Assembly: GCF_002119665.1 (NCBI RefSeq)
Contig: NZ_CP021111.1
Coordinates: 5,316,930-5,380,929, forward strand
Length of the DNA stretch: 64,000 nucleotides
Source of the DNA: Bordetella genomosp. 13
GTDB taxonomy: Bacteria > Pseudomonadota > Gammaproteobacteria > Burkholderiales > Burkholderiaceae_B
Reading direction: 5' to 3'
Part shown: in pieces, positions 1 through 7,238 of the stretch
How positions within the stretch are numbered: position 1 is the first letter of the stretch
How the letters are laid out: the number at the start of each line of letters is the position of its first letter
The notes under the pieces: generated by a model
The model's input: the letters and a program-made list of their open reading frames with translations, nothing else
What the model was told of the DNA's origin: nothing
Databases searched by the model: none
Program-made: the position numbers and the translations under genes

Positions 1-1411
1 CGTTGCGGTCCCACACGATCAGCAGCAGCGTGCGAAACAGGATCTTCACGTCGAGCAGCAGCGACCAGTTGGCGATGTAGTAGCGGTCGTACTTCACGCG
101 GCGCTGCATCTTGTCGGGCGTGTCCGTTTCGCCGCGCAGGCCATGGATCTGCGCCCAGCCCGTGATGCCCGGCTTGACGCTGTGGCGCAGCATGTAGCCG
201 CGGATCAGCCGCCGGTACATCTCGTTGTGCTCGGCGGCGTGGGGGCGCGGGCCCACGAGGCTCATCGAGCCGCCCAGCACGTTGAACAGCTGCGGCAGCT
301 CGTCCAGCGAGGTCTTGCGCAGCACGCGGCCCACGCGGGTGACGCGGTCGTCGTTGGCGCGGGCCTGGCGCAGCACGCCGTCCTGCGCCGCGTCGCTGCC
401 CACGCGCATCGAGCGGAACTTGTAGACCGTGATGGGCATGCCGCGCTCGCCGTAGCGCAGCTGGCGGAAGATGACGGGCCCCGGCGTGTCCAGCCGGATG
501 GCCAGCGCCACCAGCATCATCACCGGCGAGAGCAGGACCAGCATGAGGCAGCCCAGCACCAGGTCCATCGCGCGCTTCAGCGAACGGGACAGGCCGATCA
601 TCTGCGTTTCGTGCAGCGCCAGCACGGGCACGCCGGCGATGTTCGCGCTGTCGGCAGCGGTATCGCCCAGGAAGGGCGATTCGGGAATCAGGTAGATGGC
701 GGCGGTGGAGTCGTACAGGCGATTCATCAGATCCAGCGTGGGCGCCTCGTAGCCTTCCTTGTCGAGCGGCACGAACGCCACGTCGATCCCGCCGGCGTCT
801 ATCTTCGCCGTCGCGTTGGGATAGTCGCCCAGGTAGGGCGGCACGTGGCCGATGCTGTCGTGCGCCTGCGCCGGCTGGCTGGCGTAATAGCCGGCGATGT
901 GGATGCCCAGGATGGGCGAGCGCTGCAGCCGCATGGCGAGCTTCTGCGCCTCGGGTCCCATGCCGAAGAACACGGCCACGCGGCGGCTGGAGGGTGAGTT
1001 GTTGATGTGATAGGCCGCGCGCCGCAGCGCGGCCAGGCCGGCAACCTGCAGCGCCAGCGCGATGCCTGTCCATTCGGCAAGCAGCGTGCGCAGCTGCTCG
1101 ACGTCGGTGCCGTCGTGAGGCAGGAAGAACAATCCGACCAGCGCCATGAACAGCACGTTGAACCAGCGCATCACGCCCTGCCCCAGCATCCACAGCGTGG
1201 TGCGCGCGCTGACCAGCAGCCGGAAGCGCACGAAAACCACGAATGCGCCCAGCGCGATCAGGCCGGGCACGCCCTGCAGGTAGACGGGGCCGTCCAGGCC
1301 GTGCAGGCGCGCCAGCAGCAGGAAGGGACAGGCGTTGAGCAACGCGCTGACGCCGCCCGCCAGGGTCATGAACGCATTCTGGTGGTGGCTGGGCTTGTCT
1401 CGCAGGAACAT
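1..1411 (-). CDS. Polyprenyl-phosphate hexose-1-phosphate transferase (WcaJ/exopolysaccharide initiating type), 3' end off the window
   Basis: Predicted inner-membrane enzyme that transfers a hexose-1-phosphate from a nucleotide sugar to undecaprenyl phosphate, starting an exopolysaccharide repeat unit. About 470 codons are visible and the reading frame is still open at base 1; the family is usually about 460-480 residues, so only a few codons are missing. The N-terminal third is hydrophobic with several membrane segments, followed by a soluble CoA-binding-like region. From about residue 277 the bacterial sugar transferase domain runs with KRAMDLVLG, the KFRSMR motif (about residue 332), the TSLDELPQLFN catalytic DE motif (about 369), VGPRPH and KPGITGWAQI. 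The start ATG at 1411 is 30 bases after the ManC-type gene, but no clear ribosome-binding site precedes it. The context suggests an exopolysaccharide locus extending left. The glucose versus galactose substrate cannot be told. Confidence 0.9.
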   Translation of the reverse strand, partial: MFLRDKPSHHQNAFMTLAGGVSALLNACPFLLLARLHGLDGPVYLQGVPGLIALGAFVVFVRFRLLVSARTTLWMLGQGVMRWFNVLFMALVGLFFLPHDGTDVEQLRTLLAEWTGIALALQVAGLAALRRAAYHINNSPSSRRVAVFFGMGPEAQKLAMRLQRSPILGIHIAGYYASQPAQAHDSIGHVPPYLGDYPNATAKIDAGGIDVAFVPLDKEGYEAPTLDLMNRLYDSTAAIYLIPESPFLGDTAADSANIAGVPVLALHETQMIGLSRSLKRAMDLVLGCLMLVLLSPVMMLVALAIRLDTPGPVIFRQLRYGERGMPITVYKFRSMRVGSDAAQDGVLRQARANDDRVTRVGRVLRKTSLDELPQLFNVLGGSMSLVGPRPHAAEHNEMYRRLIRGYMLRHSVKPGITGWAQIHGLRGETDTPDKMQRRVKYDRYYIANWSLLLDVKILFRTLLLIVWDRN

Positions 1412-1441
1412 GGTCGAATCGCGGTGAGTCGGGACGTGGCG

Positions 1442-2866
1442 TCAGCGGCCGTAGGAATCGTCGAAGCGGACGATGTCGTCTTCGCCGAGATACGCGCCCG
1501 ATTGAACCTCGATGAGTTCGAGCGGGATGGAGCCTGGATTCTCCAGGCGATGAGGCACGCCGAGCGGAATATACGTGGATTGGTTTTCAGTAAGCAGGAA
1601 AACCTCTTCGCTGCGTGTGATGCGTGCGGTTCCCGCAACGACGATCCAGTGTTCGGCGCGATGGTGGTGCATCTGCAGCGACAGCCGTCCGCCTGGCGCC
1701 ACGGTGATGCGCTTGACCTTGAAGCGCGACCCGCCGTCGATCGAGTCATAGGTGCCCCAGGGCCGATACGCCAGGCGGTGCTCGGTGGCCTCGGGACGCT
1801 TGCCGGCCTGCAGCCTGGCCACGATGCGGCGCACGTCCTGCACTTTGTCGCGGGCCGCGACCAGGACGGCGTCGGGCGTCTCGACCACCACCGTATCCTC
1901 GACGCCCAACAGGGCCACCAGCCGATGGCTGGAATAGGCGTATACGTCGCGGCACGATTCCGCCAGCACGTCGCCGCGCAGCGCGTTGCCGGCCTCGTCG
2001 CGCGGCATCAGCTGCCACAGCGAGGCCCACGAGCCGATGTCGCTCCAGCCCGCGTCCAGCGGCACCATGGCCACGTCCGAGTCGCGCTCCATGACGGCGT
2101 AGTCGATGGAATCGGACGGGCAGGCGGCGAACGCGGACTCGTCGAAGCGCACGAAGTCGCCATCGTGCCGCACGCCCGCGATGGCGGCCCGGCAGGCCTG
2201 CAGGATGTCGGGGCGGTGCTGCTCGAGCGCCCGCAGATAGCGCGACGCCAGGAACAGGAACATGCCGCTGTTCCAGAAGTAGCGGCCGCTGGCGACGTAT
2301 TCGGCCGCCGTTGCGGCATCGGGCTTTTCGACGAAGGCTTCCACCGCAGCCGGCGCGCCGGGCGCCGCCTCTGGCGCCGTACGTATGTAACCGTAACCGG
2401 TTTCAGGGTAAGCAGGCAGCACGCCGAAGGTGACCAGCCTGCCCGCCAGCGCCGGCTCGCGGCCTGCCTCGACGGCTTGGCGGAAGGCGTCGGGCCGCAG
2501 GATGGCGTGGTCGGACGGCAGTACCAGCAGCAGGGCATCCTCGCCCTGCGCCATGGCGTGCAGCGCGGCCAGCGCAATGGCCGGCGCGGTATTGCGCCCC
2601 GCCGGCTCGAGCAGAATGGCGGGATGCTTCAGGCCAAGCTGGCGCAATTGCTCGGCCACGATGAATCGGTGCGCCTCGTTGGTGACCAGCATGGGCGGAT
2701 GGTCAGCCAGCTGCGACACGCGTTGCCACGTGGCCTGCAGCGCCGAGTCGTCGCCCAGCAGCGCGAGGAACTGCTTGGGATAGCTTTCGCGGGACAGCGG
2801 CCACAGCCTGGTACCCGAGCCCCCCGCCAGCAGAACGGGTTGCAACTTCACGGGGGCGCTGGACAT
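1442..2866 (-). CDS. manC: Mannose-1-phosphate guanylyltransferase / mannose-6-phosphate isomerase
   Basis: Bifunctional cytoplasmic enzyme (ManC/AlgA/XanB family) that interconverts fructose-6-P and mannose-6-P and makes GDP-mannose from mannose-1-P for polysaccharide synthesis. The N-terminal nucleotidyltransferase shows GGSGTRLWPLSRESYPKQF at about residues 17-35 and FVEKPD further on; the C-terminal type II phosphomannose isomerase cupin shows RPWGTYDSID and the metal-site region QMHHHRAEHW. The 474-aa length is normal for the family. ATG 2866 was chosen because AAGGAG lies six bases upstream; a TTG two codons earlier is in frame but poorly placed. It is transcribed towards the sugar transferase, so the two probably form an operon. 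algA or xanB would be equally fair names. Confidence 0.92.
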   Translation of the reverse strand: MSSAPVKLQPVLLAGGSGTRLWPLSRESYPKQFLALLGDDSALQATWQRVSQLADHPPMLVTNEAHRFIVAEQLRQLGLKHPAILLEPAGRNTAPAIALAALHAMAQGEDALLLVLPSDHAILRPDAFRQAVEAGREPALAGRLVTFGVLPAYPETGYGYIRTAPEAAPGAPAAVEAFVEKPDAATAAEYVASGRYFWNSGMFLFLASRYLRALEQHRPDILQACRAAIAGVRHDGDFVRFDESAFAACPSDSIDYAVMERDSDVAMVPLDAGWSDIGSWASLWQLMPRDEAGNALRGDVLAESCRDVYAYSSHRLVALLGVEDTVVVETPDAVLVAARDKVQDVRRIVARLQAGKRPEATEHRLAYRPWGTYDSIDGGSRFKVKRITVAPGGRLSLQMHHHRAEHWIVVAGTARITRSEEVFLLTENQSTYIPLGVPHRLENPGSIPLELIEVQSGAYLGEDDIVRFDDSYGR

Positions 2867-3337
2867 GCACAACTCCTTCGTTGCCGATCGGGCACCGAAT
2901 CGTCAAAAAACGTCAGTTTGACCGGAATTTTGCATCTGCGGGTATCAAAAAATTTAAATTTCACAGATCGACATATTAGAATCGCTTTGCGCGAATCCAG
3001 GCAGCAGACCAGCCCGGGTACGCCTCCAGACGCAAGGTCATGCTTCAAGAATGCGGCTGAAACCCGCAGCTCCGCCTTGCCACTTGGCAGATTTGCCATG
3101 CCGGTTTCGTACAGCCCGAGCCACGCAAGCAAGCAGAATCCGCATTCCTTCCTTGTCGTACCGACGGGGACTCGCCCAGAGGGACAGCCACGGTCCGTCG
3201 GATTTCCCACGCGCTCCGCGAGAGTTCCCGCGCCTGTCGAAGCGTCGCGCATGACGCCGTTCTTACCCTGTCCGTACGCCGCCGAGGGCATGCCCGCCCA
3301 GCCGGGTACGCTGCCCGGGCCCATCCAGAGGAACTAA
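2867..3337. promoter_or_regulatory. Divergent intergenic region between the exopolysaccharide genes and the cellulose operon
   Basis: This 471-base gap separates genes transcribed leftwards (manC) and rightwards (bcsD) and must hold both promoters. The part at 2900-2990 is strikingly AT-rich for this genome and contains a perfect 12-bp palindrome, AAATTTAAATTT, at 2950-2961, with ATATTAGAAT just to its right as a possible -10 for the cellulose operon. No convincing -35 was found for either direction. The right half (3000-3337) is ordinary GC-rich sequence without a supportable gene. The AT-rich island could bind an H-NS-like or other nucleoid regulator; that is inference. Confidence 0.5.
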
Positions 3338-3793
3338 GTGGAAAGCGCCATCAACACCCATCTCAGCGAACGTCTGTGCTCTCACCAGTGGCGGGGATTC
3401 CTGTCCGCGCTGGCCGGAGAGCTGACGCAGGACCTGACGTCCGGGCACCTGCGCAACGTGATGCGTCGTACAGGTGAGCGCTTCGCACGCCAGCACGCGT
3501 TGCCCGCCACCAGCACCATCGCCGATCTGCAGGTGGCCATCAACCATGTATGGCGCGGCCAGGACTGGGGCTGGGTCGAGATCGCCGAAGCGGCCGACCA
3601 CCTCGCCCTGACACATTACTGCGCTCCACTACAGGGCGCGTTCGGCCAAGGGTACCAGGGCTGGACCGCCGGCTTCCTGGAAGGCGCCTATGAGTTGTGG
3701 ATGCGCCAACTGGGCGCCGACTCGCAGCTGCGCGTGACCCAGGCCGGCGAGCCGGACGCCCTGGGAACGGTTGTGTTCCGTTTCGGCAAATAA
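3338..3793 (+). CDS. bcsD: Cellulose synthase subunit BcsD
   Basis: Small periplasmic subunit that, in Komagataeibacter, forms a ring guiding glucan chains out of the synthase. The 151-aa length fits the family (about 156 aa). Resemblance to known BcsD proteins is seen in the RNVMRRTGERFARQ helix, the AINHVWRGQDWGWVEI stretch and the C-terminal GFLEGAYELWMRQLGA region. No signal peptide is apparent, as in other BcsD proteins. GTG 3338 is chosen because AGAGGA precedes it at good distance and nothing better lies downstream. It is the first gene of the operon, 43 bases before the BcsR/BcsP-like gene. Presence of bcsD makes this a type I cellulose locus. Confidence 0.82.
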   Translation: MESAINTHLSERLCSHQWRGFLSALAGELTQDLTSGHLRNVMRRTGERFARQHALPATSTIADLQVAINHVWRGQDWGWVEIAEAADHLALTHYCAPLQGAFGQGYQGWTAGFLEGAYELWMRQLGADSQLRVTQAGEPDALGTVVFRFGK

Positions 3794-3836
3794 GCCGGCC
3801 CCTCGGCGGGCGGGACAACGACCGGGAAGTCGAACC

Positions 3837-4250
3837 ATGAACGATGCCAGCGATATTTCGAGTCTCTACCAGCGGTTTGGCGGAGACGCCGACCAGTACC
3901 TCGAGCTGGGCCAGTCCAATCACGCGCAGGCGTCTCGCGAGCGCTGGCCATTGCTGTCGGCCATCCGGCCCGAGCTGGCCATGGTGCCGCCGGCGGTAGG
4001 CGAACGCGTCGAGGCGACGCACGCTGTATCGCCGTGGGCCTCGGCCGTCTCGCCGCCCGCGCCGCCCGTGCCTGTGCCATCGATTCCCGCCGCGCCTCCC
4101 GCGCCCGCCGTCACGCCCACGCCCGCCGCGGAGGACGCGCCGGCCGTGGCCCCGGCAGCGCCCGCCACGCCGTCCGCCGAGCCGCGCCCTTCCTTGCAGA
4201 ACGTGTTCGCAAGACTGGCGCAATCCGGCAGCTCCTCATCCAAGCCATAG
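3837..4250 (+). CDS. BcsR/BcsP-like proline-alanine-rich cellulose biosynthesis protein
   Basis: A 137-aa protein with three parts. Residues 1-45 (DISSLYQRFGGDADQYLEL ... RERWPLL) resemble the short BcsR regulator of enterobacteria, including the RWPLL end. Residues 60-115 are almost entirely Pro, Ala and Val and probably disordered. The end, LQNVFARLAQSG, resembles the C-terminal motif of BcsO/BcsP proteins. In enterobacteria BcsR binds BcsQ and helps to assemble the synthase; here the gene sits five bases before bcsQ, which supports a similar partnership. ATG 3837 follows GGGAAG. The name bcsP would be reasonable, but bcsR and bcsO cannot be excluded, so no symbol is given. Confidence 0.65.
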   Translation: MNDASDISSLYQRFGGDADQYLELGQSNHAQASRERWPLLSAIRPELAMVPPAVGERVEATHAVSPWASAVSPPAPPVPVPSIPAAPPAPAVTPTPAAEDAPAVAPAAPATPSAEPRPSLQNVFARLAQSGSSSSKP

Positions 4251-4255
4251 CACAC

Positions 4256-5032
4256 GTGAAGATCATCGCCATCGTTGCCGCCAAGGGCGGAGTCGGCAAG
4301 AGCACGATCGCCGCCAATCTGTGCGTTGCATTGCGCCAGGCCGGCCGCGCCGTGCTGGCCGTCGACCTCGATCCGCAGAACGCGCTGCGTTTCCACCTGG
4401 GCGGCAATCTGCAGGACATCGGCGGGCTGTCGCGCGCCAGCGTGGGCGGCACGCCGTGGCGCGATGCGTGCGTGCAAGGCGCCTCGGGCGTCCACATGAT
4501 GCCGTTCGGCCTGGTCAACGAAACCGATCGCCAGTCGCTCGAGCGCCAGCTGGCGGCCGACCCGAACTGGCTGTCGCGCCATCTCGACAGTCTGGACCTG
4601 GCCGAGGAAACGGTGGTGGTGATCGACACGCCGCCGGGCCCATCGGAGTACCTGCGCCAGTCGCTGGGCATCGCGCACCTGGTGGTGGCGGTGACGCTGG
4701 CCGATGCCGCGTCGTATGCCACGCTGCCGATGATCGAAGGCCTGATCCAGAACTACTGTGCCGGCCGCGCCGGCTACCTGGGCCACGCCTACATCGTCAA
4801 CCAGGCCGACGGCGCGCGTCAGCTGTCCAAGGACGCCGTGCGCCTGGTCCGCGAGTCGCTGCGCGAGCGCGTCATCGGCGTGGTCCACAAGGACGAGTCC
4901 GTCAGCGAGGCGCTGGCCTACGGCCGCACGGTGGTGGACCACGATCCCCACAGCCTGGGCCGCGCCGACCTGCTGGCCTGCGCCGGCTGGGTCGAGCAGC
5001 GCCTGCGCGGTATCGGGAGCGTGCCGCGATGA
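4256..5032 (+). CDS. bcsQ: Cellulose biosynthesis protein BcsQ, MinD/ParA-like ATPase
   Basis: Cytoplasmic P-loop ATPase of the MinD/ParA superfamily, required in E. coli for polar localisation and assembly of the cellulose synthase. The deviant Walker A motif AAKGGVGKST is at residues 8-17, followed by DLDPQN (about 39-44) and the IDTPPG Walker B/switch motif at about 123. Length 258 aa agrees with BcsQ (about 250). GTG 4256 places the start directly before KIIAIVAAKGG, the usual N terminus of the family; no strong ribosome-binding site is visible, so translation may be coupled to the gene ending at 4250. The stop overlaps the bcsA start (ATGATGA), consistent with tight coupling. Confidence 0.88.
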   Translation: MKIIAIVAAKGGVGKSTIAANLCVALRQAGRAVLAVDLDPQNALRFHLGGNLQDIGGLSRASVGGTPWRDACVQGASGVHMMPFGLVNETDRQSLERQLAADPNWLSRHLDSLDLAEETVVVIDTPPGPSEYLRQSLGIAHLVVAVTLADAASYATLPMIEGLIQNYCAGRAGYLGHAYIVNQADGARQLSKDAVRLVRESLRERVIGVVHKDESVSEALAYGRTVVDHDPHSLGRADLLACAGWVEQRLRGIGSVPR

Positions 5033-7224
5033 TGAAGCTGTTTCCGCCGCGCCTGGGCAGGCGCGAGGGCGCGCCGCGGTGGGACGACGCGCTGCTGTCG
5101 CTGCCGCTGTGGTCCAAGGGCTGGGTGCGCGTCCTGGCCGGCGTGGCGGCCGCGGTGCTGTTCGTGCTGGCCGTCACGGTCAAGTTCGAGCTGTACCAGC
5201 AGCTGCTGTTCACCGGCATCTGCATCGTGCTGGCCCTGGTGCTGCATCGCATGGGCGGCCGGCTCATCACATTGGTGATGATGGCCATCTCGGTCATCGT
5301 GTCGCTGCGCTACATGTACTGGCGCGTCACCGAGACACTGGGCTTCCAGAGTCCCATCGACATGGCGTTCGGCTACGGCCTGCTGCTGGCCGAGCTGTAT
5401 GCAATGACGGTGATGCTGCTGAGCTATTTCCAGACCGCATGGCCGCTTCAGCGCAAACCCATGCCGATGCCGCCGGACGCCAAGGTCTGGCCCACGGTGG
5501 ACGTCTTCATCCCCACCTACAACGAACCGCTGAGCGTGGTGCGGCAATCCGTGCTGGCGGCCATGTCGCTGGACTGGCCCGCCGACCGCCTGCGGGTCTA
5601 CGTGCTGGACGACGGCCGCCGCGAGGAGTTCCGCGACTTCTGCGCCCGCGCCGGCGCGGGCTATCTCACGCGTAGCGACAATCGGCACGCCAAGGCGGGC
5701 AACATCAATGCGGCGCTGGCCAAGACCGATGGCGAGTTCGTCGCGGTGTTCGACTGCGATCACATCACCACGCGCTCGTTCCTGCAGATCTGCATGGGCT
5801 GGTTCATGAAGGACCGGCAGCTCGCGATGCTGCAGACGCCGCACGTGTTCTTCTCCCCCGATCCGTTCGAACGCAATCTCGAGACCTTCCGCAACGTACC
5901 GAACGAAGGCGAACTGTTCTACGGCATCGTCCAGGATGGCAACGACCTCTGGAACGCCACCTTCTTCTGCGGTTCATGCGCGGTGATGCGTCGCGCGTCG
6001 CTGGAAGCGGTGGGCGGCGTGGCAACCGAAAGCGTCACCGAGGATGCGCTGACGGCGCTGAAGATGAATCGCGCGGGCTTCAACACCGCATACCTGGCGC
6101 TGCCGCAGGCGGCCGGCCTGGCCACCGAGAACCTGTCGCGCCACATCGGCCAGCGCACGCGCTGGGCGCGCGGCATGGCGCAGATCATCCGCGTCAACAA
6201 TCCCTTGCTGGGGCCAGGGCTGAAGCTGGGGCAGCGGCTGTGCTACCTGAACGCCATGCTGCACTTCTTCTTCGGGCTGCCCCGCGTGGTGTTCCTGACC
6301 ACACCGCTGGCGTTCCTGTTCTTCGGCGCCCACGTGTTCCAGGCCACGGCGCTGATGGTGACGGCGTACGCGCTGCCGCACATCGTCCTGTCCAGCCTCG
6401 GCAGCTCGCGCATCCAGGGGCGCTTTCGGCATTCGTTCTGGAACGAGGTGTACGAGGCCGTGCTCGCCTGGTACATCATGCGGCCCGCACTGCAGACGCT
6501 GATAAGTCCCCGGCGCGCCGTCTTCAACGTGACGGCCAAGGGCGGCGTGATCCGCGAGTCGTACTTCGACTGGGAGCTGGCGCGCCCGTACGTGCTGCTG
6601 CTGGTGCTGAACGTGGTGGGCCTGGCGATCGGCCTGGTCAGCATGGCATTCGCGGCCGACCTGGATACGGCGATGACCATCCTGATCAACGTCGTCTGGA
6701 CCGTCTACAACATCGTCATCACCAGCGCGGCCGTGGCCGTGGCCGGCGAGGTACGCCAGTTGCGCAACACGCACCGCGTGGCGGTGAACCTGCCTGCCGC
6801 CATCGCGCTGCCGGGCGGCCGTCGCATGGCCTGCCGCGTCAGCGATTTCTCGCAGGGCGGGCTGGGTCTGGTGCTGCCGGATGGCGCGCAGGTTGTCCAG
6901 GGAACGCAGATCTCGGTGTCGGTGTTCCGCGGCGACTTCGAAGGGGTGTTCCCTGCCGTCGTGACGTTCAGCCGCGGCAGCCGCCTGGGCCTGAGCTTCC
7001 AGGACCTGACGCTGGAGCAGGAGCGCGAACTGGCCGAGGTCACTTTCGCGCGCGCGGACACCTGGGCGTCGATGTGGGGCCAGGGCAAGCCCGACTCTCC
7101 GCTGGTGGCCATGCGCCACATCTCCAGCATCGGCCTGCGCGGCTTCACGCTGCTGATGCGCTACGCGCGCGATCGGGGCGTGGCTCAGCTGCGCCGCACG
7201 GTCTCCGCATCCACCAAAAATTGA
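5029..7224 (+). CDS. bcsA: Cellulose synthase catalytic subunit BcsA (UDP-forming), PilZ-regulated
   Basis: Processive inner-membrane glycosyltransferase (GT2) that polymerises glucose from UDP-glucose and passes the chain through its own channel. N-terminal membrane helices lie at about residues 28-135. The catalytic motifs follow in order: DDG (194), DCDH (242-245), TED (about 338-340) and QRTRW (about 375). More membrane helices follow to about 570, then a PilZ domain with RNTHR (579-583) and DFSQGG (606-611), matching RxxxR and DxSxxG for c-di-GMP. Length 731 aa is normal. The start overlaps bcsQ by four bases. All recognised catalytic and c-di-GMP-binding residues are intact, so activity should depend on c-di-GMP. 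Confidence 0.97.
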   Translation: MMKLFPPRLGRREGAPRWDDALLSLPLWSKGWVRVLAGVAAAVLFVLAVTVKFELYQQLLFTGICIVLALVLHRMGGRLITLVMMAISVIVSLRYMYWRVTETLGFQSPIDMAFGYGLLLAELYAMTVMLLSYFQTAWPLQRKPMPMPPDAKVWPTVDVFIPTYNEPLSVVRQSVLAAMSLDWPADRLRVYVLDDGRREEFRDFCARAGAGYLTRSDNRHAKAGNINAALAKTDGEFVAVFDCDHITTRSFLQICMGWFMKDRQLAMLQTPHVFFSPDPFERNLETFRNVPNEGELFYGIVQDGNDLWNATFFCGSCAVMRRASLEAVGGVATESVTEDALTALKMNRAGFNTAYLALPQAAGLATENLSRHIGQRTRWARGMAQIIRVNNPLLGPGLKLGQRLCYLNAMLHFFFGLPRVVFLTTPLAFLFFGAHVFQATALMVTAYALPHIVLSSLGSSRIQGRFRHSFWNEVYEAVLAWYIMRPALQTLISPRRAVFNVTAKGGVIRESYFDWELARPYVLLLVLNVVGLAIGLVSMAFAADLDTAMTILINVVWTVYNIVITSAAVAVAGEVRQLRNTHRVAVNLPAAIALPGGRRMACRVSDFSQGGLGLVLPDGAQVVQGTQISVSVFRGDFEGVFPAVVTFSRGSRLGLSFQDLTLEQERELAEVTFARADTWASMWGQGKPDSPLVAMRHISSIGLRGFTLLMRYARDRGVAQLRRTVSASTKN

Positions 7225-7238
7225 ACAACGGGAGCGCA

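Noticed and set aside
3115..3150. CACGCAAGCAAGCAG before bcsD considered as a c-di-GMP (GEMM-I) riboswitch fragment
   Set aside because: Only a short piece resembles the conserved element; the second conserved half and a convincing fold are missing.
2848..3324. 158-codon minus-strand frame in the gap before bcsD
   Set aside because: It overlaps the manC start and the AT-rich promoter region, has no ribosome-binding site and no recognisable product.
1007..3337. 776-codon open frame on the plus strand opposite manC and the sugar transferase
   Set aside because: It is antisense to two well-recognised genes and rich in Arg, Gln, His and Ala, as expected from shadow frames in high-GC DNA; no family resemblance or ribosome-binding site.
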